46,747 nt of DNA from Protofrankia sp963555915 (GCF_963555915.1 NZ_CAUVXL010000241.1:1-46747); one strand, 5' to 3'; numbered from the stretch's first letter, positions 20,248 through 32,677 are shown. Translations and numbers: made by a program. Notes: generated by a model not told the origin, from the sequence alone.

Positions 20248-20621
20248 CAGGCCTTCTCCTTCTTCGCTCCGTACTTGCTGCGCCCCTGCTTGCGGTTGCG
20301 GACGCCCTGAGTGTCCAGCGTCCCGCGGACAATCTTGTAGCGGACGCCCGGAAGGTCCTTCACCCGGCCGCCGCGGACCAGGACGATCGAGTGCTCCTGC
20401 AGGTTGTGCCCCACCCCCGGGATGTAGGCGGTGACCTCCATCCCGCTGTGGAGCCGGACACGGGCGACCTTGCGAAGCGCCGAGTTCGGCTTCTTGGGCG
20501 TGGTCGTGTAGACCCGGGTGCACACGCCACGACGCTGCGGGCTCCCCTTGAGTGCCGGGGTCTTGGTCTTCTCGACCTTGTCCTGCCGGCCCTTGCGGAC
20601 CAACTGCTGGATCGTCGGCAA
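20247..20621 (-). CDS. rpsL: 30S ribosomal protein S12
   Basis: S12 (124 residues) monitors decoding in the A site. PTIQQLVRKGRQDK start, TTTPKKPNSALRKVARVRL and GGRVKDLPGVRYKIVRG are intact. The two lysines whose changes give streptomycin resistance (in PKKPNS and GGRVKDL) are wild type. The only start that fits the family N-terminus is a TTG ending at 20621, preceded by GGGAG; this is an unusual start for so highly expressed a gene. Confidence 0.97.
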   Translation of the reverse strand: MPTIQQLVRKGRQDKVEKTKTPALKGSPQRRGVCTRVYTTTPKKPNSALRKVARVRLHSGMEVTAYIPGVGHNLQEHSIVLVRGGRVKDLPGVRYKIVRGTLDTQGVRNRKQGRSKYGAKKEKA

Positions 20622-20958
20622 CGCCGCTCCCGTTCCTCTTCCGTCCCTGCCGGTACCTGCCGATATGTCAGCTGTGTCCGACCCACGCGGTCGGGTGTGT
20701 CGAACCCCCTCGGAAAACCGTCGGGAAACCCGAGCGGTCTGCCATGGGAGTGCGCCCGTCCACCTGAGGTGGGGCCGGGCCGTCCGAAGTCGCCGCCGGC
20801 CCGGCAGGACGGGCCACAGCGCCACTGGATGGCACAAGACACAGGTCAAACGTGCAGCGCACAGCGCCGCAGAAGGCGAGACTACCGAACCGGCAACCGA
20901 TGTGTCGAATCGGGGGTCTCCGATGGTGGCGGAACCACCGCCCCCCGGGGCGGAACCA
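20622..20958 (-). other. Upstream region of the str operon
   Basis: 337 bases between the methyltransferase gene and rpsL with no credible gene. It should hold the rpsL promoter. On the minus strand TTGACC (20844-20849) is a good -35 match, but no convincing -10 sits 16-18 bases downstream, so no promoter is assigned. The 11-mer GGCGGAACCAC occurs twice (20928-20938 and 20949-20959). Confidence 0.4.
20938..20953 (-). terminator. Small GC hairpin after the methyltransferase gene
   Basis: CCGCCCC and GGGGCGG (20938-20944, 20947-20953) form a 7-bp stem with a two-base loop, six bases past the stop of the RsmF-like gene. The loop is tighter than usual, so in RNA one pair would open. It may end the methyltransferase transcript before the str promoter; no U-run is present. 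Confidence 0.4.
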
Positions 20959-22062
20959 CTAGCCGGCGGACGGCAGCTTCTGCAGCTTGCAGACGAAAAA
21001 GCCCTCGAAATCCTTGCCCGGGAGGATCCGGCGAGCGCCGGCGAGCGCCGGATCAAACGTCTCCGAGCGCCAGTGCCGCAGGCCCGGCCGCCATGCGCCC
21101 GGCGCCCAGCCGTCGATGTCGACCTCGATCGGGCACACCTGCACGGGGTGGTGGCGCAACAGGTAGCTCAGCGGAGCCTCGTTCTCCTCCGGCCCGAACG
21201 TGCACGTCGAGTAGACGAGGATGCCGCCGGGGCGCAACAGGCGACAGGCCGCGACCAACATCTTGCGCTGCAGCCAGCCATAGTTCGTCACCCGTTCCTC
21301 GCTCCAGTACCGCAGCGTGGCGGGGTCACGTAGGTCGACCAGACCCTCGCCGGTGCACTGGGCGTCCAGCAGAACCCGGTCGAACCGCCCCTCGACGAAC
21401 TTGTCCGCGTACTGGGCCGGGTGACAGGTGGCGGCGGCGAGCCGGACGTGGAACTGCTGCGTCACCTCGCGCAGCTTGTCCAGCCGGGGCCGGATGCCGT
21501 CGTTCGCCCACAGGCTCGCGTCATTGTCGACCAGCGCGGCGATGTGCGCCGTCTTGCCGCCGGGCGCCGCACACAGGTCGATGATCGCCTCCCCCGGCGC
21601 CGGATCGAGGGCGAGCGCGGGCACGAGGCTGGAGATGTTCTGGATGTAGGCGTGGCCACCGGTGAAGATCTCCGAGGCGGACAGGACCCGCTTCTCACCG
21701 CCGAGGAGGTATCCGTCGGGGCACCAGCCGAGCGGCTCGAGGGTGAGCCCGAGCGCGGCGATGGCACGGCGGACCTCGGCTGGACCCAGGGGCGACAACC
21801 GGTTCACCCGGACCCCGGTGCGCCGGTCGAGGGACAGGCGCGCGACAACCTCGGACTCGGCCATGTCCAGGATCTCACTCAGCCGCCGGACGAACAGCGT
21901 TCGTTTCCGGCTTCCTCCACCGACCCGCGCACCCCCGGCCACCGGTGACACGCTACCGAACCCGCCCACCTGGCGAATGCGGTCGATGCAGTCGATGCGC
22001 TGGATGCGGTTGATGTGGTTGATGCGCTGGATAATCCAGCGGCGGCCGACGTCGTCGGCCAC
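20959..22062 (-). CDS. RsmF/Nop2-like RNA (cytosine-5)-methyltransferase
   Basis: Likely transfers a methyl group from SAM to C5 of a cytosine in rRNA or tRNA. 367 residues from the GTG ending at 22062; true start uncertain. The catalytic domain has SAM motif I DLCAAPGGKT (162-171), motif VI STCTFGPEENE with C287, and a motif IV that reads DAQCTGEG (C236) where the family almost always has DAPC. Domain order (RVNRL near 86, then motif I, IV, VI) fits RsmB/RsmF/Nop2 proteins without the NusB-like domain of RsmB. Residues 10-30 are seven Ile-x-x triplets coded by a 9-bp DNA repeat, so translation may in fact begin further in. It lies between rpoC and rpsL on the same strand as both. Confidence 0.85.
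   Translation of the reverse strand: MADDVGRRWIIQRINHINRIQRIDCIDRIRQVGGFGSVSPVAGGARVGGGSRKRTLFVRRLSEILDMAESEVVARLSLDRRTGVRVNRLSPLGPAEVRRAIAALGLTLEPLGWCPDGYLLGGEKRVLSASEIFTGGHAYIQNISSLVPALALDPAPGEAIIDLCAAPGGKTAHIAALVDNDASLWANDGIRPRLDKLREVTQQFHVRLAAATCHPAQYADKFVEGRFDRVLLDAQCTGEGLVDLRDPATLRYWSEERVTNYGWLQRKMLVAACRLLRPGGILVYSTCTFGPEENEAPLSYLLRHHPVQVCPIEVDIDGWAPGAWRPGLRHWRSETFDPALAGARRILPGKDFEGFFVCKLQKLPSAG
21970..22032. repeat. 9-bp tandem repeat at the 5' end of the methyltransferase gene
   Basis: Seven successive 9-mers of the form GCGSTSGAT (for example GCGCTGGAT, GCGGTTGAT, GTGGTTGAT). On the coding strand they give the tripeptide series IQR INH INR IQR IDC IDR IRQ. The period is a multiple of three, so the frame is kept. 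Confidence 0.85.
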
Positions 22063-22227
22063 AATCCGCAGTCACGTTTCCCGACACCGCATCAAATCGT
22101 TCGACCGGCTGCGCTGACGAGCAAATCCTCAACGATATCGAGCCCTGGGCCACTCCCTATGTGTCACCTTCGAGACTGATTACCCGCGCACTACCGAAGG
22201 TGTGAGCCGAGTCATGATGTTGGATGC

Positions 22228-22256
22228 TTGCCGGTTAATCCCCGCCCCGATAACTT
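22228..22256 (+). promoter_or_regulatory. Candidate sigma-70-type promoter for the small-protein/ABC cassette
   Basis: TTGCCG (22228-22233) and TAACTT (22251-22256) are separated by 17 bases, matching the primary sigma pattern. Transcription would start near 22263, leaving a leader of about 37 bases before the ATG at 22300 with GGAGG at 22291-22295. The -35 coincides with a TTG that could otherwise be read as an upstream start codon, which supports the ATG as start. Confidence 0.5.
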
Positions 22257-22299
22257 CGATTTCGTCACCGTCAGTTCGGATGACTACGATGGAGGAATC

Positions 22300-22674
22300 A
22301 TGCCTACTTCTCTCCGGCATCTCGACCACAATCAGGAAATCAGCCCGTCAAGTGCCTTCGGGCTGGTTATCGAGGTATCCGAGGACGTGGAGATTTCCGT
22401 TTTCAGCGCGGCTGAAGCCGTTGAGAGGCCGATCCTCGCATCGCTGGTCACCCGCTCCCCGGCGGACCGCGACGGTAACACCGTCGGTCGGGAAATGCTG
22501 AGTATCCGCACCGGCGGTGGGCGCTCAGCAGCAGCCCCGACACCGGGGCCGGCCGGCAACGGCACCACGGCTGACGCCGGTACCGATGAGACCACCATCG
22601 ACAACGCCATCGGGCACCACGATGACGATCATACACCTGTCGGGCTCGCAGACATTCAGCGCAGCGACGGCTGA
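22300..22674 (+). CDS. Small protein of unknown function, possible exported-peptide precursor
   Basis: 124 residues, not recognised. Start at the ATG with GGAGG four bases upstream. The sequence contains no Cys, Lys, Trp or Tyr. Residues 20-50 (from FGLVIEVSEDV to ILASLV) are acidic and hydrophobic like a folded strand or leader segment. A GGG linker at 72-74 follows, then a low-complexity half rich in Ala, Gly, Thr, Pro and Asp with HHDDDH at 106-111. No signal peptide or membrane span. It is followed after 36 bases by an ABC exporter gene on the same strand, so a role as exporter substrate (RiPP-like precursor) is reasonable, but no modification enzyme is adjacent and no family motif is secure. 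Base use is less GC-rich than in neighbours, which may indicate transfer. Confidence 0.7.
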   Translation: MPTSLRHLDHNQEISPSSAFGLVIEVSEDVEISVFSAAEAVERPILASLVTRSPADRDGNTVGREMLSIRTGGGRSAAAPTPGPAGNGTTADAGTDETTIDNAIGHHDDDHTPVGLADIQRSDG

Positions 22675-22710
22675 TTACCGAACCGAAACATCAGGCAAGC
22701 GGTTCACAAA

Positions 22711-24735
22711 ATGACAGCATCTCGCCGGTCGCCCTCCGAGGCCAGCGGATGGCTCGGGAAACCGAACCATCAGCAGACCTCGGTGAAGACGGCCCTACGC
22801 AAGACATCCGCGACTGTCTCGTGGCTGTACGGGCGTCTGTTCTCCTGGCTTACCGGGAACCCCGACGCCGCTCGGATCGAGCATTTCATCAGGGATCAGA
22901 GCAGAGCGGCCATGGCGCACGCCGGGCTCTCGGTGCTCGGCGCGACGGCCCTGGCCATGGCCCCGTTCGCAATTCGCGACCTGATTGACGACTGGCTGCT
23001 CCAGCTACGGACGAGCGGAATACTTCTCCCCGTTCTCCTCATTCTCGGCGCTTTTGTGCTCAGCGCCGTCGTAGCCACCCTGCAGTACATACTGATCGGC
23101 TACCTCAGCGAACGGCTGGCCTGCCGGATCCGCCACGACCTGCACGAGCACGCTGTTTCCCTGCCGTTCCCCCGCTTCATGCGGACCCGGCACGGGGACG
23201 TCGTCGCCCTCTTCACCATTGATACGGCCAAGGTACAGATCGCCGGCGCCGTCTGTCTGCCGGCCGTCGCGACGATGGCGGTCGAACTCGTCGTCGCAGG
23301 TGTGGTGGCCTTCCTGCTGGAGTGGCGGCTCGCGTTCGCGGTTGCCGCTATCGGTGTGATTCCCTTCATCCTGCTGCGGCGCATTCGCGCACGCGTCCGG
23401 GAGATCAGCCGGGTGGAAGCCGAGCGGCACACCCGGATGGTCGATCACGTCATCGAGCTGACCGGGCCGGCGGGAGCGCTGCACCTGCGTGCGTTCCGTG
23501 CGCAGGGCGTCGGCCAGGAGGAGTTCGAACGACTGGACTCCGCCATCGCGACAGCGCTCCGCACCCGTGTCCAGGTGTTCGCCCGTCTGCAGCTCACCTC
23601 CGCGGGCAGCTCGGTGCTGACGACCATGACCGCGATCGGGCTCGGGGTATGGCTCTCCCTGGAACAGATAATGACGGCCGGCACCTTCGTGGCCTTCCTC
23701 AGCGTGCTGCTGCTGGCCTTTCGTTCAATCACCGGATTCGCGGACCTGCGCACCCGGTTGTTTGACGGCGAGTCCTCCCTCGTTCGCATTCTGGCTTTCC
23801 TTGACATTCCACTGGATCTCCCTCGCGTTACGGACCGCAGCAACGTTCGGCCACTGGCTATGATCGATCGACCGCGGCCACCGGAAGAAACCGTGTCGCA
23901 AGCCGAACCGGTGGTGTCAGAACCGGCGAGCGTTCCCCGTCCACCCGTTCACGGCGATCTCGTCCTGGCGAACGTCTCGTACTCCTATGCCCCGGACATG
24001 CCGGTACCCACCTGGGCCGTCCGCTCAGTGGACATCGTCGTGCGCAAAAGCGAGATGGTTGCCGTCGTCGGATTCAGCGGCGCGGGCAAAACGACGCTCT
24101 GCTACCTCGCGAGCGGCCTGCTCACACCCACCGCCGGGCGGGTTCTGCTGGGCGGGCGGGACGTCGCGGAACTCACCGCCGAACAGGCGCGAGCCGCGGT
24201 CGGCTTTGTCTCCCAGGAAGCGTTCACCCAACGCCGCACCATCGCCGAGAACCTCAGGTTCGGGAATCCGTCGGCGACCGCGGACGAACTCTGGGCCGCA
24301 CTCGAGGCGACCGGTCTCGTCTCCCTCGTCCGGTCCCTGCCGGACGGGATCCACACCCCACTCGGGTGCGACGGCTATGAGATCTCCGGTGGGGAACGAC
24401 AGCGGCTGGCCATCGCCCGGGTCCTGGTCCAGAACCCGCGGACGATCATCCTCGACGAAGCCACGTCAAACCTGGACGCGCTGACCGAGGAAAAGCTCCG
24501 GACGTCGTTCGAACGTCTTCTCGCCGATCGCAGCTGTCTGATCGTCGCCCATCGGATGACGATGACCGTCGCCGCCGACCGTATCTACGTGATGGAAAAG
24601 GGCACCGTGGTGGAGGCCGGCCCGCATGACCGGCTGGTCACAACCGGTGGAATCTACGCCCAGCTGAGCCGTGGCCGGCTGGGGCGGATGCCCAGACGAG
24701 AAAACGGCCACGGCGCGCCCCGGACCGTAGGCTGA
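22711..24735 (+). CDS. ABC exporter, fused membrane and ATPase domains
   Basis: 674 residues. A cytosolic N-terminal stretch of about 60 residues precedes a transmembrane domain (about 72-345, six hydrophobic spans expected). A Pro-rich linker of about 45 residues (370-415) leads to the nucleotide-binding domain: Walker A GFSGAGKTT (454-462), Q-loop Q502, signature ISGGE (558-562), Walker B TIILDE (578-583) and H-loop H614. All catalytic residues are present, so the homodimer should hydrolyse ATP. There is no C39 peptidase domain, so it would not itself cleave a double-glycine leader. The family exports lipids, drugs or peptides. Pairing with the small gene just upstream suggests peptide export. 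The ribosome site before the ATG is weak, so coupling to the upstream gene is possible. Confidence 0.92.
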   Translation: MTASRRSPSEASGWLGKPNHQQTSVKTALRKTSATVSWLYGRLFSWLTGNPDAARIEHFIRDQSRAAMAHAGLSVLGATALAMAPFAIRDLIDDWLLQLRTSGILLPVLLILGAFVLSAVVATLQYILIGYLSERLACRIRHDLHEHAVSLPFPRFMRTRHGDVVALFTIDTAKVQIAGAVCLPAVATMAVELVVAGVVAFLLEWRLAFAVAAIGVIPFILLRRIRARVREISRVEAERHTRMVDHVIELTGPAGALHLRAFRAQGVGQEEFERLDSAIATALRTRVQVFARLQLTSAGSSVLTTMTAIGLGVWLSLEQIMTAGTFVAFLSVLLLAFRSITGFADLRTRLFDGESSLVRILAFLDIPLDLPRVTDRSNVRPLAMIDRPRPPEETVSQAEPVVSEPASVPRPPVHGDLVLANVSYSYAPDMPVPTWAVRSVDIVVRKSEMVAVVGFSGAGKTTLCYLASGLLTPTAGRVLLGGRDVAELTAEQARAAVGFVSQEAFTQRRTIAENLRFGNPSATADELWAALEATGLVSLVRSLPDGIHTPLGCDGYEISGGERQRLAIARVLVQNPRTIILDEATSNLDALTEEKLRTSFERLLADRSCLIVAHRMTMTVAADRIYVMEKGTVVEAGPHDRLVTTGGIYAQLSRGRLGRMPRRENGHGAPRTVG

Positions 24736-24740
24736 CCGGC

Positions 24741-24782
24741 GGCCCATCCACGCTGGCCCATCCACGCTGGCCCATCCACGCT
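24741..24782. repeat. 14-bp tandem triplet after the ABC exporter gene
   Basis: GGCCCATCCACGCT is repeated three times without change (24741-24754, 24755-24768, 24769-24782), directly followed by the terminator hairpin. Short direct repeats of this kind arise by slippage; no function is evident. Confidence 0.9.
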
Positions 24783-24786
24783 GGCA

Positions 24787-24844
24787 CGACAAGCGGCCCG
24801 TGTGATCGTGTCCCTGCGGACATGACCACACGGGCCGCTTGTCG
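24787..24844. terminator. Bidirectional terminator between the ABC exporter and rpoC
   Basis: A perfect 18-bp inverted repeat CGACAAGCGGCCCGTGTG / CACACGGGCCGCTTGTCG (24787-24804 and 24827-24844). Its 22-base loop itself contains a TGTCC/GGACA stem. It lies between two converging genes. A further perfect palindrome, GGTTCCCGGGAACC, is at 24873-24886. Both would serve either strand. Confidence 0.85.
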
Positions 24845-24920
24845 GTCGTGGCGGGCCGGAACCCACACCAGCGGTTCCCGGGAACCCGGATAGGCCTGGA
24901 CGGCCACCCGGGTTCCCTAC

Positions 24921-24961
24921 GCTGCCTACCGGTACTCGCGCTGCCTACCGGTACTCGCTTC

Positions 24962-24975
<14 letters not shown>
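24921..24975. repeat. Tandem copies of the rpoC stop-codon end
   Basis: GCTGCCTACCGGTACTCGC occurs twice in tandem (24921-24939, 24940-24958), followed by a related stretch (24959-24975) that contains the real rpoC stop. On the coding strand each reads GAGTACCGGTAG, the codons Glu-Tyr-Arg-stop. The last codons and stop of rpoC have thus been duplicated into the 3' untranslated region. Confidence 0.85.
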
Positions 24976-28861
<3,886 letters not shown>

Positions 28862-29100
28862 GTGTCTTCTCTCTCTGCCGTCTGGCTGCCCCCCCATCGC
28901 CGGCGGGCATTGCGAGTAATGGCGGCGACGGGGGGCTTCTGCCGTCAGTTATTCCAAGGTCGGCGGGACGCCGGGAAACGATCAGTGCATCCGGGCTACC
29001 GGACGCCGTGACCCGGCGGGTTTCTGATCACCAACTGCGAGTCACGACCACTGGTAGCACCGTCGATCCTCACGGCCGGCGGTCATCAGGTTCCCTTGGG

Positions 29101-29146
29101 GGCCTGCGGGCGCGCAGGTGGAGCCATGCTTGCGCGCCCCTCGGCC
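29101..29146. repeat. GGCC-bounded hairpin element between rpoB and rpoC
   Basis: 46 bases beginning and ending with GGCC. The stem GGGCGCGCA / TGCGCGCCC (29108-29116 and 29131-29139) is perfect; the loop contains GCCATGCT. Ten bases past the rpoB stop. It could act as a partial terminator or an RNA-processing hairpin in the rpoBC transcript. Confidence 0.75.
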
Positions 29147-29155
29147 GACTAGTCG

Positions 29156-32100
29156 TCAGACCTCCTCAACGCTGCTCGGCTCACGCCGGGACAGATCGAT
29201 ACCGAGCTCTTCCGCGGCACGGAAGACATCCTCATCGGTGTCGCGCATTTCAATGGAGAGACCGTCACTGGAGAGAACCTCCACGTTCAGACACAGTGAC
29301 TGCATTTCCTTGATGAGGACCTTGAAGGACTCCGGAATGCCGGGTTCGGGAATGTTCTCACCCTTGACGATGGCCTCGTAGACCTTGACACGGCCCAGGA
29401 CGTCGTCGGACTTGATGGTCAGCAGCTCCTGGAGGGCGTAGGCGGCGCCGTACGCTTCCAGCGCCCACACCTCCATCTCACCGAAGCGCTGTCCACCGAA
29501 CTGCGCCTTACCACCCAGCGGCTGTTGTGTGATCATGGAGTACGGGCCGGTCGACCGTGCGTGGATCTTGTCGTCGACCAGGTGCAGCAACTTGAGGATG
29601 TAGATGTAGCCGACCGCCACCGGGTACGGATACGGCTCGCCCGTCCGGCCGTCGAAGAGCCGCGCCTTGCCGCTGGAGCCGATCAGCCGGTCACCGTCAC
29701 GGTTGGCCAGCGTCGAGGCGAGCAGACCGGTGATCTCCTCTTCCCGAGCGCCGTCGAACACCGGCGTCGCCACGTTGGTGTCGGGCGGGGCCTGATGCGC
29801 GCCGATACCACGCAGGCGCTCTTTCCAGTCCTCGACGCCGTCGTCAACCTGCCAGCCGGTCTTGGCCACCCAACCGAGATGGGTCTCCAGGATCTGGCCG
29901 ATGTTCATACGGCGTGGCACACCGTGCGGGTTGAGCACGACGTCCACCGGAGTGCCGTCCGAGAGGAACGGCATGTCCTCGGCAGGAAGGATCTTCGCGA
30001 TGACGCCCTTGTTTCCGTGCCGGCCGGCCAGCTTGTCACCATCGGTGATCTTGCGCTTCTGGGCGACGTACACCCGGACGAGCTCGTTCACCCCGGGCGG
30101 CAACTCGTCGCCGTCCTCGCGAGCGAAGACCCGGACCCCGATGACCTTGCCGGACTCGCCGTGCGGCACCTTCAGCGAGGTGTCGCGGACCTCCCGGGCC
30201 TTCTCACCGAAGATCGCGCGTAGCAGCCGCTCCTCCGGGGTCAGCTCGGTCTCGCCCTTCGGCGTGACCTTCCCGACCAGCACGTCACCGGGCGAGACCT
30301 CAGCGCCGATCCGGATGATCCCGCGCTCATCGAGGTCGGCCAGGACCTCCTCGGCGACGTTCGGGATGTCCCGGGTGATCTCCTCGGGGCCGAGCTTGGT
30401 GTCACGGGCGTCGACCTCGTGCTCCTCGATGTGGATCGAGGACAGCACGTCGTCCTGGACGAGCCGCTGGGAGAGGATGATCGCGTCCTCGTAGTTGTGC
30501 CCCTCCCAGGGCATGAACGCCACCAGGAGGTTCTTGCCCAGCGCCATCTCGCCGTTGTCGGTGCACGGGCCGTCCGCGATGACCTGACCGGCCAGGACGC
30601 GGTCGCCCTCGTCGACGATCGGCTTCTGGTTGATGCACGTCCCCTGGTTGGACCGGCGGAACTTCGCCATCCGATAGGTACGCCGGGTACCGTCGTCGTG
30701 CATCACGGTGATGTAGTCGGCGGACAGATCCTCCACAACGCCGGACTGTGTGCAGACGACCACGTCGCCGGCATCCTTGGCCGCGCGGGCCTCCATGCCG
30801 GTACCGACCAGCGGCGCCTCGCTGCGCAGCAGCGGGACGGACTGGCGCTGCATGTTCGAGCCCATCAGGGCGCGGTTGGCGTCGTCGTGCTCAAGGAACG
30901 GGATCATGGCTGTGGCCACCGACACCATCTGGCGCGGCGAGACGTCCATGTAGTCGACCTCGTCCGGCGGGATGAACTCAACCTCGCCGCCCTTGCGGCG
31001 CACCAGGACGCGGTGCTCGGCGAACGAACCGTCGCCGGTCAGCGGCGCGTTCGCCTGCGCGATGACGTGCCTGTCCTCCTCGTCCGCGGTGAGGTAGTCG
31101 ATCTTGTCTGTAACCCGACCGGCCACGACCTTGCGATAGGGCGTCTCGACGAAGCCGAACGGGTTGACCCGCGCGAACGTCGACAGCGAACCGATCAGAC
31201 CGATGTTCGGGCCTTCCGGCGTCTCGATCGGGCACATCCGGCCATAGTGGCTGGGGTGGACGTCGCGGACCTCGAAGCCGGCCCGTTCCCGGGACAGACC
31301 ACCGGGGCCTAGCGCGGACAGGCGCCGCTTGTGGGTAAGGCCCGCCAACGGGTTGGTCTGGTCCATGAACTGGGACAACTGGCTGGTGCCGAAGAACTCC
31401 TTGATGGAGGCGACGACCGGCCGGATGTTGATGAGCGTCTGGGGAGTGATCGCCTCGACGTCCTGGGTGGTCATCCGTTCCCGGACGACCCGCTCCATCC
31501 GGGCGAGACCGAGCCGCACCTGATTCTGGATCAGCTCGCCGACCGTACGCAACCGACGGTTACCGAAGTGGTCGATGTCATCCACGTCATATGACTTGTC
31601 CTTGCCCGCATGCAGCTGCACGACATATTCGATCGTGCGGACGACGTCATCCTCGGTGAGCACGCCCACGTCGTGCGGGACGTCGACGCCGAGCTTCTTG
31701 TTCACCTTGTAGCGGCCGACCTTCGCCAGGTCGTAACGCTTCGGGTTGAAGAAGAGGTTCTCCAGCAGCGTCTGGGCCGACTCGCGTGTCGGCGGCTCAC
31801 CCGGCCGGAGCTTGCGGTAAATGTCGAGCAGCGCGTCGTCCTGGCTGGATGTGTGGTCCTTTTCCAGCGTCACTCGCATCGACGGAAAATCACCGAAGCG
31901 CTCGAGGATGCGCGCCTCGTCCCAACCGAGTGCCTTGAGCAGCACGGTCACCGACTGGCGGCGCTTGCGGTCGATACGCACACCGACGGTGTCCCGCTTG
32001 TCGACCTCGAACTCCAGCCAGGCGCCCCGGGACGGGATGACCTTGCAAGAGAACAGGTCCTTGTCCGACACCTTGTCGATGGTCTTCTCGAAGTACACAC

Positions 32101-32578
32101 CGGGCGAACGCACGAGCTGGCTGACGACAACCCGCTCGGTCCCGTTGATGACAAAGGTGCCCTTCGGAGTCATGAGCGGAAAGTCGCCCATGAACACCGT
32201 CTGGCTCTTGATCTCACCGGTGTTGTTGTTGGTGAACTCGGCCGTCACGAACATCGGGGCCGAGTACGTCATATCCTTGTCCTTGCACTCCTCGACGGAG
32301 TACTTCGGCGGTTCGAAACGGTGGTCGCGGAACGACAGTGACATCGAACCCGAGAAGTCTTCGATAGGAGAAATCTCCTCGAAGACCTCTTCGAGACCCG
32401 ACGTGACGGGTACGTCGTCACGACCGGCGTCGATGGCTTCCTGGACCCGTTCCGCCCACGCCTCATTGCCGATCAGCCAGTCAAAGGACTGGGTCTGCAG
32501 GGCGAGAAGATCGGGGACCTCGAGAGGTTCGATGATCTTTGCGAACGAGATGCGGGAGGAGTTAGGCGAGGCGGCCAA
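29156..32578 (-). CDS. rpoB: RNA polymerase beta subunit
   Basis: 1140 residues. Forms with beta' the catalytic cleft of RNA polymerase. The rifampicin-binding segment is at residues 397-427 (GTSQLSQFMDQTNPLAG and on); D406, H416 and S421, the usual resistance positions, are wild type, so sensitivity is predicted. RDVHPSHYGRMCPIETPEGPNIGLI and the C-terminal GGQRFGEMEVWALEAYGAA motif are intact. The start MAASPNSSRISFAKI is typical of actinobacteria. The 813-base upstream region has a good promoter candidate. Confidence 0.99.
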   Translation of the reverse strand: MAASPNSSRISFAKIIEPLEVPDLLALQTQSFDWLIGNEAWAERVQEAIDAGRDDVPVTSGLEEVFEEISPIEDFSGSMSLSFRDHRFEPPKYSVEECKDKDMTYSAPMFVTAEFTNNNTGEIKSQTVFMGDFPLMTPKGTFVINGTERVVVSQLVRSPGVYFEKTIDKVSDKDLFSCKVIPSRGAWLEFEVDKRDTVGVRIDRKRRQSVTVLLKALGWDEARILERFGDFPSMRVTLEKDHTSSQDDALLDIYRKLRPGEPPTRESAQTLLENLFFNPKRYDLAKVGRYKVNKKLGVDVPHDVGVLTEDDVVRTIEYVVQLHAGKDKSYDVDDIDHFGNRRLRTVGELIQNQVRLGLARMERVVRERMTTQDVEAITPQTLINIRPVVASIKEFFGTSQLSQFMDQTNPLAGLTHKRRLSALGPGGLSRERAGFEVRDVHPSHYGRMCPIETPEGPNIGLIGSLSTFARVNPFGFVETPYRKVVAGRVTDKIDYLTADEEDRHVIAQANAPLTGDGSFAEHRVLVRRKGGEVEFIPPDEVDYMDVSPRQMVSVATAMIPFLEHDDANRALMGSNMQRQSVPLLRSEAPLVGTGMEARAAKDAGDVVVCTQSGVVEDLSADYITVMHDDGTRRTYRMAKFRRSNQGTCINQKPIVDEGDRVLAGQVIADGPCTDNGEMALGKNLLVAFMPWEGHNYEDAIILSQRLVQDDVLSSIHIEEHEVDARDTKLGPEEITRDIPNVAEEVLADLDERGIIRIGAEVSPGDVLVGKVTPKGETELTPEERLLRAIFGEKAREVRDTSLKVPHGESGKVIGVRVFAREDGDELPPGVNELVRVYVAQKRKITDGDKLAGRHGNKGVIAKILPAEDMPFLSDGTPVDVVLNPHGVPRRMNIGQILETHLGWVAKTGWQVDDGVEDWKERLRGIGAHQAPPDTNVATPVFDGAREEEITGLLASTLANRDGDRLIGSSGKARLFDGRTGEPYPYPVAVGYIYILKLLHLVDDKIHARSTGPYSMITQQPLGGKAQFGGQRFGEMEVWALEAYGAAYALQELLTIKSDDVLGRVKVYEAIVKGENIPEPGIPESFKVLIKEMQSLCLNVEVLSSDGLSIEMRDTDEDVFRAAEELGIDLSRREPSSVEEV

Positions 32579-32631
32579 GGTGGTCCTTCCGGTGGCCTGA
32601 TCGTCGGGCTGGCGGTGCTCATGCGTCCTTG

Positions 32632-32677
32632 GGCCGCCGACAACGCGATCATGATTCTTCTCACGTTGCCCTCGGCC
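32632..32677. repeat. GGCC-bounded hairpin element in the rpoB leader
   Basis: 46 bases from GGCC to GGCC with CAACGCGA (32641-32648) opposite TCACGTTG (32661-32668), one G-U pair, and the loop TCATGATTCTTC. About 55 bases upstream of the rpoB start, so it would lie in the leader RNA. Confidence 0.65.

Noticed and set aside
20928..20959. The 11-mer GGCGGAACCAC shared with the triplet at 43138
   Set aside because: Five occurrences at two sites are curious, but a short GC-rich word with no structure is not enough to claim a related element.
22300..22674. Assignment of the small protein as a lanthipeptide, lasso or thioamide precursor
   Set aside because: It has no cysteine, no clear class leader motif and no modification enzyme nearby; only a general exporter-linked role can be suggested.
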